From Potentilla sterilis (lineage: Eukaryota; Streptophyta; Magnoliopsida; Rosales; Rosaceae): a DNA stretch of 64,000 bases. Every line of letters begins with the position of its first letter. Position 1 is the first letter of the stretch. Below are positions 9,883 to 21,414 of the stretch, piece after piece. The translations under genes were made by a program, and so were the position numbers. The stretch spans positions 40,017,133 through 40,081,132 of the forward strand of contig OY821759.1 of assembly GCA_963682095.1 (NCBI GenBank), read 5' to 3'. The notes under the pieces were generated by a model. That model did not search any database. It was not told where the DNA came from and saw only the letters and a program-made list of their open reading frames with translations.

Positions 9883-10839
9883 CCCTCACTTTTTCATTCT
9901 GAAAATCATCTCATCTCAAGCATAATACACTAGCCTAAAGCTCTACCAAGTCCTTTCAAACACCAACACATAAATACCTAGCCGAACCATCACCACCACC
10001 ACCATATAGCCGAACCCTTCCACCTTTGTTTCTGCCGATTTCTGTTCTTACCGAACACCAAGGAGCAGCAGCCGAGCCACCTTGTCACCTTTGAGGAATC
10101 TTCAAGGTTTTTAAAGTGTGATCCATTCCCCAATGGCTTTTGTATTTATTTATGTTTGGTTGTTTTGTACGAATTTGTTTCGATTCTTGGTTTTTCTTGA
10201 AACTTTGTATGAACCGAATATTGTATGTTATGCATTGTTTTTCTGAAATTTAACTTATGGATTTTGTATGTTTGGATAATTAGGACAGTGGTATTAGAAG
10301 CATGTTTATGATTTATTTTGGTTACTAATCTAAGAGTGCGCCGTATAAACCGAAGCATTAGTATTGGCTGGAAGCATGTAAATCTAGATCTTAGGTTTCA
10401 TTTAACCGAGTAATACGAATAAGTCATACGTTGGAGTAGTTTGTTTTGTGTTGCTCACATAGGGTAAAAACCTTAGATTACTTGCATGTTAAATAAGATG
10501 ATTGACAACCTTGCTTGTTTACATGTCTTCGATTTAGACTCACATGCTTAAATGTTAAAACGCGTAAAACCGGATTAGCATCACCTTAGAAGTCATACGT
10601 TGGAGTAGTTTCTAAGAAATTAAGAAGTCTAACAATTGGAAAACCGTTGGAGGCTCTAGTTGTGTCGAAACTAATTTAGGTCTTGAACATGCTAAATACT
10701 TGATTCTTACCTTCTTGCATGCAAATCTATATGTTAAAGAGTCTTTTGTGTGAACTGTTTTGTGTGAGAGATGATGATCACTTGTATATAATAGCTTAGG
10801 TTTATTTTTCTGTTTTTATTTTCGTATCTAGTATTAGAG

Positions 10840-10857
10840 GGCAGCCCTAGGGCTGCC
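10840..10857 (+). other. Perfect 18-bp palindrome near LTR 3' end (A)
   Basis: GGCAGCCCTAGGGCTGCC is self-complementary and is followed by GAACCA. Element B has GGCAGCATTGCTGCC followed by the same GAACCA at 17,457. The stem is kept although its inner bases differ. It lies about 175-190 bases before the LTR end, in the presumed R/U5 part. Confidence 0.55.
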
Positions 10858-11337
10858 GAACCATTTTTACCCCAATATGTGACGTTTTTGTATAGATGTA
10901 AATATGTTTTGTGTCTAACAATTTCATATCTCAGGTACCCTTAATCCCCGGCCTAGAACGATCCCTACTTGCTTATACTACTAACGATCTTTTGTAGGGT
11001 TTATTATTGCGTGCGAGCTTAGGCTCCCACCAATGTTGTACTAGCAATAATTCAGTAGCATCAGTTATGTACATGTTTTAGTGTATAAAACCATGTTGTC
11101 GGGTGTCCTTCAATTTATTAGAGCTTATTCATCTTGTTCAATAACTGTTTGAATGCACAAAGTAAACTTATGCATGGGAAACTGAGGACCAGCATAGGTT
11201 AGTCAACTCGCACCCGGGAGTCCCTTCATTTGCCGCCCATCTATTTGCTTCTCCGGGCGTAAATGACTTCCTAGGTTGTTTGGAATCATTGACTACATAG
11301 TGAATTTGAAGATTAACAAATACGAACCCAACCATCC

Positions 11338-11512
11338 ATAAACACTATACAATCCGAACCATCCATTATACAATCCATACAAATTAAGCATTAAACATTA
11401 AACAGAGTTATGCATTAAACAATCCGTATCAATTAAGCATTATCCAATCCCTACAAATTAAGCATTATACAATCCCTACAAATTAAATTAAACATTATAC
11501 AATCCAAACAAG
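11338..11512. repeat. Short AT-rich degenerate tandem repeat
   Basis: Phrases such as ACAAATTAAGCATTATACAA and TACAATCC recur many times with a loose spacing of about 22-27 bases. The repeat lies between the end of element A and the last exon of the B3 pseudogene. No coding content is seen. Confidence 0.55.
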
Positions 11513-11542
11513 TCCTCGAATGTTGACCAGTAATAGTAATGT

Positions 11543-13196
11543 TTAGGTCTGCAGAGATGTAAATACAAACCGCTTCCGCTCCACCCTATGGAGAGTGATG
11601 AGGGTGCCATTCGCAAACTCGTTTTCTGTCTTAAAGTTAGAATATCCCTTGCCGAAAACGTGAGTGTTGTTGCTGGGCACTGCCTTCATATCCCAAATTC
11701 TTCCATCCGACCGCTGCACCATCACCCACACCTTCTTACGAAGCGGAAAAAGCTCCCTAGCTTCGGCAACCCGAAATGCCTGTAACAACATCCCACCGAA
11801 TCACTTCAACGATGTCCCTTGTTTTATTTTCCAATGTACATAAAGCATATAAGGTAGAAACATTGACTTTTGGTTGAAAATCCATCAATTACCAGTACAC
11901 GTTATGAACAAATAGTTACAGATAGAGGAAGAACATAGATTAAACTTACAACACTAGGTCATCCAATTCGGACCGTGAAAGATGGATAGTCTTGATAGTT
12001 GTCCACCAAGGGTTCCAGAACATCATCCCGGCTATAGTCACGGTCATCATCCTCGGCCTGCGTTTCACCATCATCCTCCAACAGAACGTTATGATTTTGT
12101 GTTATCGAGGTACCTGCGTGGTCCTCCTGTTCCGACCGTATGGGTTGCGGCCTCTTAATCTTCCGGCATCAAAAAAATATTGCCTTCTCTGAGATTAAAT
12201 ACTCTAACTGAGAACCGTGAGTTACCATTATACTTTAACACGCAGAATCGCCGGTGTGCGAGTTTATTGTCCTCCACAAACTTATCTCAACCATTTGTAA
12301 AGGTCCATGTTCCTCCTGTTTGGCGGGTTAGTTGGACGGCCCACTTTCTCTGGCGTTTCATTATTGCCCAGTACAGTGTCGCTTCTGGATGAACCCCTTT
12401 CCACCTCCTGTCCAGCATCTCGGCCATAAGCCCTCTAATTGTCGGCTAAAAATAACAACAGCGTCAACATTAGGTAGATCAGAGGCTAAATTAACTGAGT
12501 ATCTCCGTCAGTTTCATGTACAAATATTAATCGTTTACAGATAACAACTTTATCGCCATTAGTAAATAAGGTTAAGTGGTGCAATTGCGTACCGACGTTT
12601 CTGTTGGACCCCACACGTCGGAGACAACGGAAAGGCGCTTGAGAGTAAACATTTGATCCGGGTCCAGAATAGAGCTCGGTTGCATTCTGGGATACCACAG
12701 CATGACACATCCATCGGATCCGAACCGTACGACTTGAAACACCAATGGAGCGACCAACCTAACCAGCAAGACCATCTTGTCTTCGCGGTCCTGGATACAT
12801 GAGATGAAGCGGTTCCATCCGTCACCCATCCACCTGTCGCCTCCCTGAGTTGTTAAGAGAACATAGTACTGTATCTGATGTAACCCCATCAGAGACAGTT
12901 GGACAATATCATCGTCTTCGTCAGGCATGTGCCTTAGTCGAAAATCAGTTGGGATTTTCTACAACAACCAACTACAGGTTAGATTCAGAAATGCTCAATG
13001 ATAACATCCTTCCATTATATTTCACTTCATATAGATCGAATATGGAACATTCATGAGATATTGGACTGGTTAAATTTAGACTAACCGCCGTTTGGAAGTT
13101 TTTTTTTTCCGGGATCTCCACGATCACTGCGAATGCGGGTTCCGATACCATTACCCTGTTAGACTGATGCTGATCCGTCGGTGACTGTGAGTCCAT
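11543..13196 (-). pseudogene. REM-like B3-domain gene, copy 1, inactivated
   Basis: On the minus strand four exons can be read with GT-AG borders: 13196-13086, 12958-12593, 12445-11950 and 11779-11543. Exon 2 encodes a B3-type DNA-binding domain beginning KIPTDF. Exon 3 encodes a second B3 domain and an acidic linker, and exon 4 a third B3-like segment. Introns 1 and 2 are phase 0. Exon 3 carries an in-frame TGA (12287-12289) where copy 2 has Trp. It also has further stops downstream and is 496 bases long against 498 in copy 2, so its frame is broken. REM/B3 proteins are plant nuclear transcription factors. Copy 2 (29.5-31.1 kb) has the same exon layout. I infer a dead tandem paralogue. Confidence 0.72.
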
Positions 13197-13463
13197 AGAG
13201 GTAGGTTTGGAGAAGATTGCAACTGTAGGGGGGATGTGGATAAATGGGATTCGAAATGAGTTCTAGACAGGAACGGGTTTTAGTGATGCCCTTTCTATTA
13301 CAACTTGCAATATGAGTATGGGAACTTGGGAAGTGAAGGGACATCCTCGATAATCCAACCGGGCTGGATTCATTATTTTACTAACCCTACCGATTACATC
13401 ATCAAAAATAGTATATTCAATACCCAGCCCGGCCCGCCAGTATCCCCCTAAAGCGAACTTACT

Positions 13464-13665
13464 TTAGGTGGCCTATGAAAAAGCCACGTGTTGACTTCAT
13501 CTCCTCTTTGTAATGCATTAACGAATACATCCTTGTCTGCTCCAGCAAAATCGCCCTCCATTGCCACCGGTGTGAGGTTCAAACTCGGTCTAATCGAGCA
13601 AATCCGGGTGGCCCGACAACCTATTTGCAGCCGGTACCGATGCTGTAAAGCCCTCCTAATTTTTA
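13464..13665 (-). pseudogene. B3 exon relic (exon-3-like)
   Basis: The minus strand encodes a short stretch with the B3 pattern of an aromatic residue, a spacer, then GDEV and a hydrophobic strand. It begins after TTAG and GAGGGCTT, as exon 3 of the intact-layout copies does, and ends at a GTAAGT-like donor (CCTAAAGTAAG). It stands alone upstream of copy 1's first exon. The match is weak, and I call it a relic by position and pattern only. Confidence 0.4.
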
Positions 13666-14054
13666 GATCATTATTGTGTAAGTTGAGGTTGATTAGTAAC
13701 AAATATATGAGTCTTAATAAAATGTTGGTATAATACGGGACTATTTAGTAACATGGTTAGGCTTTCAACCATATAGTGAAAAAACAAAACAAAAAATAAC
13801 AAAATTAGTTGAATTACCTTATACCATTACGGATAGTTACCACTATCCAGTATTGGTCTGTATCGAAAGTCCACGGCAGCACATTAATAACCACAATTTA
13901 AAGACGATCCATACAATACAGTATATAACATATTTGTTATACGACTCTATATTGACAAACATGTACTTGTTGAATCATGCAATACACATTATATAATATA
14001 AGGACTCGTACTTCCATAGTATTTTTATTACACAATTTAAGGGTGATGTAAATA

Positions 14055-14215
14055 CAAACCACCTTAACTTGAATTATGGAGCTGAAGCTGTGTATCCTCG
14101 TCAAACTTATGATATATTTTGAAGTCGGCATATCCCTTCCTGAAAGCGTAAGTTCGGTTGCTAGGCACTTCCAACTGTGAAGAATTCCACACTCTTCCAT
14201 GAGAGTTTTGCACTG
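14055..14215 (-). pseudogene. B3 exon relic (exon-4-like)
   Basis: Minus-strand translation gives VTVQNSHGRVWN, then VPSNRTYAFRKGYADFK, then a stop. This aligns with exon 4 of copy 1 (VWVMVQRSDGRIWD, AVPSNNTHVFGKGYSNFK). No matching upstream exons were found in the expected order, so it is an isolated duplicate of the last B3 exon. Confidence 0.6.
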
Positions 14216-15030
14216 TTACTAGGTTTGACTTTTGTTATGAAACCAATTTTCAATGACACGCTCCCATTATTGAAGAAACTATCAAACTTTTAACATTATA
14301 ACATCCATCGGCAATGACTTCCCATATTACAAACATCGAATCATGACTGCTTACATAATAACATTATATGTACTAGCCTAATTTAAATTCCCTAGGTGTA
14401 GTGGCCCGTTAACATTTTGGATCGGTGAAGCTTCGGTTGGAACTTGGAAGCATTACTGAGAGTACAACCTTTCGATAACAGAAGTACAACTATTGGGTTT
14501 CAAATTTAGGTCATACCAGCATAGTAAATGTTGTTATGATTAGACCGTTTTGCGTGCATTGCCTTTTCATTTTTTAGTTATTCAGAAGTTATTGCCTCTT
14601 CAGGTCACTTCACGGGGGATATATAAGTTATGTGCCACAATAATACTGAAACACAAATACATATAACTAATCACTAATATTAATGGCTATAACAAGTCTA
14701 AGTGAAAACTAATTATGGCGATAACCGTTACTGAATAACCGCTACTTTTCGGCCATACACAATCGTGTTCCATGTAGAATTTTAACATATAACCTACTCG
14801 TTAATCACTTGACATATATTGTGTTTATGTCGTAGACCAACACATAATATCAACCTACCCAAATCCCACAAAATCATCAACACTGTAGTGTGGAAACATA
14901 CCCATCTTTGTATGACTAATAGCATAGCATTGGCTCTAAACAGATAACGACACATATGGTATTCATACATGTTGCAGATAAACATCATTACCATAATAGT
15001 TCCAACCTAGTGAGGTTGACGGATTATGGT
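14216..15030. other. Intergenic, duplicated at 34.1-34.4 kb
   Basis: No gene was seen. The stretch 14,770-14,900 is clearly similar to 34,255-34,375; both contain CATAATATCAAC and GTGTGGAAACAT. This marks it as part of a duplicated segment that also includes the B3 copy and the telomere-like repeats. Confidence 0.6.
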
Positions 15031-15039
15031 TCATTTTCA

Positions 15040-15300
15040 GTGTTTAAAGGTTTGCGTTGATAGTTTAGAATTTAACGTTACAGTGTACACTTGAGGGTTC
15101 AGGGTTTAGAGAATAGGCTGCAGGGTTTATGGTTGACGCTATAGTGTAGGGTTTACGGTTGATGGGTCATGGTTTAAAGTTTAGGGTTTAGGGATTTACA
15201 GGTTTGGATTTAGGGATTAGGGTTTAGTGTTTAGTGTTTAGTGTATGGTTTACGGTTTAGGGTTTAGGTCTAGGATTTAGGGTTTAGGGTGTCCGCCTCG
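15040..15300 (+). repeat. Degenerate telomere-type (TTTAGGG) repeats, block 1
   Basis: Many variants of GGGTTTAGGGTTTA are interspersed with near-matches such as GGGTTTACGG and GTTTAGTGTT. TTTAGGG is the usual plant telomere unit. The block is internal and degenerate, and a matching block occurs at 34,440-34,735. Confidence 0.75.
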
Positions 15301-15884
15301 GGGTTAATGGACATATAAAGTGATAGGGTTTAGGTGAATTAAATTTATTTTCCCCCGATATCCGTATCAACACGTCTTCCGGCAACCTCTACGTCACTTG
15401 CACCCCTTCCCTAGACTGACGCAGAAGGGCAGCCCGTGGGGTTAAATCACGTTTCCCCTAGATACATGTGCATGTAACCGTGGGTATACACGATTTATAA
15501 GTAGATTGAGTGTAGGGGAATCTAGGGTTTCATTGCTGATAGGAGCACAATGTGCGACGATATTATATGCTTATGCCCTCGTTTATGCTTTGTTTAACCC
15601 TTATTTGTCTAAAATAGAGTCATAATGTAGTTAGTGTCATTTTGGTTGAGTTTTGGTGAAATATGGTTAAGAATCCGAAAAATGACTAAGTTTGAGAAAA
15701 CTGGAAAATAATGCAAAATATGTCTTTTTCGTGATTTTGTGACAAGTACAAATATGATCTATCCTTGTCCAAATTCTATGAAATTTGGCGTGCTTAATAT
15801 TCATATGCTGAGGAATGTTGTGTTAAAATTTCAGATCAATCAGAGCATCGAAGAAAAAGTTATACTCGACTGAAGACACAAAGG

Positions 15885-16110
15885 TATCATCCGCCAGGTC
15901 TCATTCGCCAAGCCCTTGCTCGCTCGCCAACGATCTTGCTCGCCAGAAGCTCATCCGCCAAGTTGCATCCGCCAAGCTTCATCCGCCAGCAGATTCAGCA
16001 GAACTGGTCAGCTCACCAGCTAGTACATGTCCGCTCGCCAACCATCCGCACATGCCCACATGCATGTTCGCGCTATCGCCAGAAGCCTAGCCTCGCCACC
16101 CAGATTAGCC
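15885..16110 (+). repeat. CCGCCA/CTCGCCA phrase cluster in LTR of B
   Basis: Short phrases (ATCCGCCA, CTCGCCA, TTCGCCA) recur about a dozen times at irregular spacing in the part of the LTR that replaces unrelated sequence in element A. The same cluster is present in the 3' LTR from about 27,021. This GC-rich, C-heavy stretch contrasts with the AT-rich remainder. Confidence 0.55.
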
Positions 16111-16374
16111 TCGCCAGTACCCGATACTAGCAAAGTCTGTACTCGCGAGCAGAGAGGAATTTCCTGTATTGTCATCAAGCGGCTGCGAGCGTGCCAAATC
16201 ATTCCAAAGAGCTATGAAACGGCCAAGAAGAAATTATAAGTTGACCAAGCAAGGTTTCTTTGTTCGATACGGAAAGAAAAGCCTATGCCAACTTGGATTG
16301 GGAAACCTTATTTACTGAAGATTTCTTTGCCGATTTGAACAAGGAAAGGCTTCAAACTGCACAGACCTTTTCTC

Positions 16375-16383
16375 CTATATATA
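16375..16383 (+). promoter_or_regulatory. TATA box in 5' LTR of B
   Basis: CTATATATAG lies about 840 bases into the LTR, after a CTTTTCTC pyrimidine stretch. Transcription of genomic RNA probably begins about 30 bases downstream. The identical site in the 3' LTR is 27,511-27,519. Confidence 0.65.
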
Positions 16384-17652
16384 GAAGCCTGCTTCCATCA
16401 TAAAAAAGGGTCACATTCCAAAGCAAAAATCTAGCCAAAGCTCTACCTAAATTTCCCTTGAGTCCTACACAAAAACCCTAGCCAAAACCACCACCACCAC
16501 ACCAAAGTTTTCTGCTGAAACTTTGATCCCTTGCTGCCGATACCTTTACTGCCGAGCAGCAGCCCATCCGAGCACCATCATCCACGGATCCTTACACGAC
16601 GAAGTCTTCAAGGTTTCTAATGTGTGATCCAATCCCTACTCTTGGCTTTGTAAATTTTTGTGTAGTTATGTTAAACTTTGTCTATAAAGATAGCATGAAT
16701 TCTTGGTTTCAATTTTTATGTCTATGTATGAATTGGATTGAAGTTTGGTTTTATGATTTGCATGTTAATTTGTTTTCTTTATCTTCAAGTAAGGTTTTAG
16801 ATGTAAGAATATGGATTGCATGCTAAAGAGTAAGGAAAATATGTAATGAACTAGTAATTAGGATAATCGGCAATACCATGTGTTAAATTGATTTTAGGGT
16901 TTTCTTGACTTGTTCTTTGAATTCGTGTGCTTAAAGATTAGTAGCCTATGTAAGTGCAATGCGTAGATTATTAATCTCATTAGCCGAAATTTAATATAGA
17001 TTAGGTAATCAACGAGTTACTTAGTTTGTATTGTTTTTCACAAGGGTTAGAGTAATTTAAATGATCATGCTTGTTGAAGAGATGATTGACAACCTTACTC
17101 TATTGACTTGTTTCCAACTAAAGAAAAAGATTCTGTGCTTAATTACTTGTCATGTTTGTTTACGTCGGTTAGAATATTCAAAGATGACTAGTATAATTTT
17201 AAGGTTAGGCGGTTAGTCACTTGAAATACATGAGGAGTCTTAATCAATTAGTAACCGGTTAGGAGCTAATTGGGTTGGAGTTAAGTTGAGTCTAGAACGC
17301 TTTAATACTTTGCCGAGAGTCTTACTTGCTTGTTTGTTATGTGTTTTGATTGCTTTTGTGTTAGTGCTTTGTGGAAGAATGTCGACCAACCTTGTAAATA
17401 GTAGACTTAGGATTTATTTTCAACATTTAAAATTCTGTTGCCGTGCCTAGTACGTGGGCAGCATTGCTGCCGAACCACTATCCCCCATAATTGTGACGTG
17501 TTTGATGTATATATGTATATATGTTTGTCTAACAATTTCATATCTCAGGTACCCTTAATCCCCGGCTTAGAACGATCCCTACTTGCTCATACTACTAACG
17601 ATATTTTTGTAGGGTTATCATTGCATGCGAGCTTCGGCTCCCGTTCAATTTT

Positions 17653-17670
17653 TGGCGCCGTTGCCGGGGA
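17653..17670 (+). other. Primer-binding site (tRNA-Asp) of element B
   Basis: TGGCGCCGTTGCCGGGGA begins five bases after the LTR end. It is the complement of the 3' end of plant tRNA-Asp(GUC) including CCA, over 18 bases. It primes minus-strand DNA synthesis. This tRNA is the typical primer for Athila elements. Confidence 0.85.
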
Positions 17671-18788
17671 TTATAAAAGCTTGTTTTATGTTATTGTTGT
17701 GTATATAATGTTGCTGGAAATTTTTGTTGTGAATGTGTAAAGTGTAAATTTTAAGTTTATTTTGGGATTTTGTAAAGTAGAAATATGCTTCGGCATGTAG
17801 AGTTTAAATTTCGAAAGTTGCATGATGTATAATGATGTATGTCGGTAATCACTTAGTTTAATTTCTAGGAAGTTGATATGTTGTGTATGTTTGAGTTTAT
17901 TATAGTTTCTAAAGTGTAACATGTAGGTGAAGCCTCTTTTGTTGATCATAACCAAAACCCTTCATGTGAATGGTGCTATGTCGGAGGGCGTTTCTATGTA
18001 GATTGGGAAACGCGGGATACTTCCCCCCCACGCATATAAGCGTTTCTTCGGTAATAGTATTACTTCTATGAGGTTGAGGGCGGTTTTAATCAACACTTGA
18101 GACCACTAGGGATCCGTGTTTGTTTTACAAAGTATGGGGAAGTTATTATCATAGATATGGTTCTCAGGTTTGTTTAACTGGATCTCAAGGCCCATAGACT
18201 GATGTTCATTCTCGGTGAGTGAGTCGATAGGGGGTTCGCCCTCCGTGGTATCCAACAACGAGTCCTGCCTGGTTCCTGTAGGGGGTTCGCCCTCCGTGAT
18301 TTTAATAACATTTGAAACGTAAAATCCGCACGACCTAGTCGACAGCTTGTGCCGAAGCATCACCTCACTTTAGACGCTAGAACATAACTTGACATATGTG
18401 GCCTATTTTCTTCAAAGATGAAACATGTTGTGTGGTTCAAACTCTTGAGGTATATCGGATTAAGCATGATACTACCGGGGGCTGTATCAGTCCATTGCAC
18501 CGTTATCTCCTCTGCTCCACGTACTTCGAGAGTTAGAACAAATTTAAAAGAAATTAGACTTAGCGATTACATGCTCATGAACTTTCCGATTTTTGCCCTC
18601 TTGTTGCCGAATATATGTATGCTTTGCCGAATGCTGCTTTGTGTTGTGCCGATTGTGATTTGGTGTGTATTGTTTGAAATTTGTTGTGTAATCGCCAATG
18701 CCGTGGCTTGTAATGATGTATATTCTTGTTTTCTATTTCTTTACGATGTTCTAACTTGTTTCAATGTTGCAAATTTCAGAAATAGTGC
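17671..18788 (+). other. 5' leader of element B
   Basis: This untranslated leader is nearly identical to bases 1-952 of element A. It holds the two UUCG hairpins (18,230-18,243 and 18,281-18,294) and, on the minus strand, an 85-codon frame (18,106-18,363) differing from A's at only a few residues. The stretch 18,570-18,680 before gag differs from A by small indels and repeats the word TTGCCGAA. Confidence 0.75.
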
Positions 18789-21414
18789 ATGTCCGAATCT
18801 AGTATTTGGACAAGAGATCTTCAAGGCCGTTTGCAACGTTTAGACCAAGAACTCGCTATTGCTCGTTTTGTGCCATTACCTCCATCGTCACCAACCAGTT
18901 CATCAGTGTCATCATCCTTGCCATCATCACCTAGTGTGCCGTCCATTTCATCATCAGTGCCGAGCTCACCTTCTTTTGTTTCATCATCGTGTGATCTTCA
19001 GAATCCAGAGTTTGAGGCCTTTGCCGAATTAGAAGAAGAAGAAGAGATCATGGCATCAATCAGATCACAGAATGGTCATGTTGCTGGAGCTGGAGTTGCT
19101 CCTTCTAATATTACTTATCCTCCCTTGGAAACTGACAAGACTGGAGAGATTGAATTGAGGAGTGGATTCCTCCATAAGCTGAAGTCATTTTATGGGATGC
19201 CGAGTGAGGACCCTAATAAGCATCTACAGTGGTTTAACTTCACTACGGAGTCTATGTGTCCAAGAGGGACCGATTTGCAACACTTCAAGATGAAGGCATT
19301 TCCGTTTTCTTTAGAAGATCAAGCGAAGGAGTGGTTGTTTGAGGTGCCTAGTGGTCGCATTGTTTCGTGGAGTACTATGATGGATGAGTTTTTACTCAAG
19401 TACTTTCCTGCTTCACGTATCACTGATCTGAGGAAGCAAATTACAAGTGTGAAGCAAGCCGGAGATGAGACTTTCTTCGACTACTACAAGAGGTTCAAGT
19501 CCCTAGTTTCTTTGTGTCCATCACATGGCATTAGCGATGGACTCTTGCTACAATATTTCTATGAGGGATTGCGCGTCATGGAGAGAGGGTTTCTTGACTC
19601 GGCCGCGGGAGGTAGCTTTTTTGGAGTTGAATGCCGGTGCGGCAAGAAGTTTGTTGGAAGTTCGTTCCTTGAACAACCAACAATTTGGCATGGCACGAGG
19701 CAATGTGCAAAGAAATGAGAAAGTACATGAGACGTCTTCGAGCTCAAAGTTAGAAGATAAAGTGGACAAGCTCACCGACTTGGTGAGTAATTTGATGAAG
19801 AAGCGTGCTAGTGTTTGTGGAATTTGCACCGAGGGCCATGAGACCGAACAATGCCCTCAATTTGGAGTTAATGAGGGAGTAGAGGAGTGCAATGCAATTG
19901 GTTTTCAAGGAGGCCAACGATTTGGCAATTTTAATCCAAGGTTCAATGATCATCCGAACTTTCGATGGGCGAACAATGATAATGTGCTTAGGGCACCTAT
20001 GCAACCAAGAGAGGGAGGAGCGCCATTTGTACCGAGGCCACCATTTGTGCCTCGGCAGCCATACATGCCGAACCAAGGACACTTTGCTGCACTGCCGAAC
20101 CAATCACAAGGAGGGCCGAGCCAAGGCCAAGGCCAAGCTTCGCCAAGCAATCCGAACTATGATGCTTTAATTCAATCTTTGTCAAGTGCTACTCAAGCAT
20201 TACTCGCGGGACAACAAAATCATCAAAAGGACATTGGTGAGCTCAAGACTCAAATGGGGCAAGTTGTGGATTTCATGGGAAGATTCAATGAGCAAGGGAA
20301 GTTGCCAAGCAATACTATTCCAAATCCGAGGAACGAGCAAGCCAAAGTGATTCAAACTCGTAGCGGAAGAGAGTTGCTTCCTCCAACAAGTCCAAAGAAG
20401 AAGCGAGTGATTTTCAAAGGCATTGGGGATGAAGAGAGGGCTGCCGGCCATGATAATGCCGGCAGCCACATGCATGAAGCCGAGAGGGGCACAACCGGCA
20501 GGGCTGCAGCCGGCAACAATGGTGATGCCGAGAAGGAGGAAGCTGCCGAACAAAGGCATGGTGCCGGCAACACTAATATTAAAGATAAGGGGCTGCGTAA
20601 TGAGCTTGAGTACGATTCCGCAACATCAAAGAATGAGGTATTGCCGAACCAAGCAAGTAAGGGAGTTGTGCCATCATCTAGTGCCCCATTTCCTTCACGT
20701 TATGCTAGAACAAAGAAGGACAAGTCCGATGAGGAAGTGTTGGAGATTTTCCGGAAAGTGCAAGTCAACATCCCTTTGTTGGAGTGCATTAAGCAAGTGC
20801 CAAAGTATGCTAAGTTTTTAAAGGAGCTTTGTACGGCGAGAAGGCATACTAGAGAGACTCGTGTGGTAACAATGAGTGAGACGGTGTCGGCCGTTATTCA
20901 AAGGAAGTTGCCACCAAAGATGAAGGATCCGGGGAGCTTCAATGTGCCTTGTGTCATAGGCAATACACGTTTCGATGATGTTATGTTGGATTTGGGAGCA
21001 TCGATCAATGTCATGCCGCTCAATGTTTATCAAACGTTGAGTATAGGACCTCTCAAGAAGGATAATGTCATCATTCAACTTGCGGATCGCTCAAGCAAAT
21101 ATCCGGAAGGCTATGTAGAGGATGTGTTGGTGCAAGTTAACCAATTGATATTCCCCGCCGATTTTTATGTGGTTGAGATGGAGGATTCGCCGGTCAACAA
21201 CACTCAATTGCTTTTAGGGCGACCATTCATGAGGACCGCGCGCACAAAGATAGATGTGGCCGAGGGCAACCTAACTATGGAGTTTGATGGTGAGATGATC
21301 AAGTTCAATGTTTTTGATGCCATGAAATTCCCCAATGTTGATTTAAAGGAGGGTTGTGCCATTGATATTTTGGAGGAGGTCGAGCAAGTTATGTCGACCT
21401 CGCTCGACGCATAG
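18789..21414 (+). pseudogene. gag-pro: gag-protease of element B, one-base frameshift
   Basis: The frame opens at 18,789 exactly as in element A and reads the gag domain for about 276 codons. It leaves frame at a run of six T (19,617-19,622) where element A has five (1784-1788), and stops at 19,718. The remainder (zinc knuckle, protease DLGAS, UAG end) is open in the +1 frame to 21,414. The variable linker (about 20,430-20,670) is longer than and different from that of A. As written, the locus cannot make full Gag-protease. A sequencing error in the homopolymer is an alternative to a true mutation. Confidence 0.88.
20439..20467 (+). repeat. CTGCCGG hairpin module, copy 4 (B, gag tail)
   Basis: GGCTGCCGG at 20,439-20,447 pairs with CCGGCAGCC at 20,459-20,467 across an 11-base loop. 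It sits at the same site as copy 1 in A. The loop sequence differs but the stem and loop length are kept. Confidence 0.6.

Larger units (their letters stand above)
1..11032 (+). mobile_element. Athila-type Ty3/gypsy LTR retrotransposon A, 5' end outside window
   Basis: Base 1 aligns with element B about 190 bases past its 5' LTR, so the 5' LTR and primer-binding site of A lie just left of the window. The visible order is leader (1-952), gag-protease (953-3526), leaky UAG, RT-RNaseH-integrase (to 7060), a 1.8-kb untranslated 3' region and the 3' LTR (8887-11032). The domain order and RT type match the Athila lineage. The usual Athila env-like ORF is absent. Both long reading frames are open. 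The 3' LTR ends in CA and is followed by ATGTT, the predicted target duplication; its partner cannot be checked here. Confidence 0.93.
8887..11032 (+). repeat. 3' LTR of element A
   Basis: It starts TGATAGGAGCACAATG directly after the purine-rich AAGTGTGGGGTAGT and ends CCACCA before ATGTT, a length of 2,146 bp. Roughly the first 300 bases and the last 150 bases match the LTRs of element B. The central part is unrelated to B, which makes the LTR a mosaic. A TATA box lies at 9874-9882. The duplicated phrase AAGTCATACGTTGGAGTAG occurs near 10,421 and 10,590. Confidence 0.88.
15537..17647 (+). repeat. 5' LTR of element B
   Basis: It is 2,111 bp, runs from TGATAGG to CGTTCA, and directly follows the target copy ATTGC. 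A TATA box lies at 16,375-16,383. Near 15,890-16,000 the LTR has a cluster of ATCCGCCA / CTCGCCA phrases not present in element A. A hairpin GGCAGCATTGCTGCC lies at 17,457-17,471. The several short frames in it are repeated unchanged in the 3' LTR and are not genes. Confidence 0.95.

Noticed and set aside
11992..12544. Plus-strand frames across the B3 pseudogene
   Set aside because: Shadows of the minus-strand B3 exons, which have domain similarity and splice borders.
15936..16826. Short frames inside the 5' LTR of element B, repeated identically in the 3' LTR
   Set aside because: They are identical because the LTRs are identical; they are short, without domains.
18418..18843. 141-codon frame upstream of and overlapping gag of element B
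   Set aside because: Not preserved at that length in element A; hydrophobic low-complexity reading of the leader.
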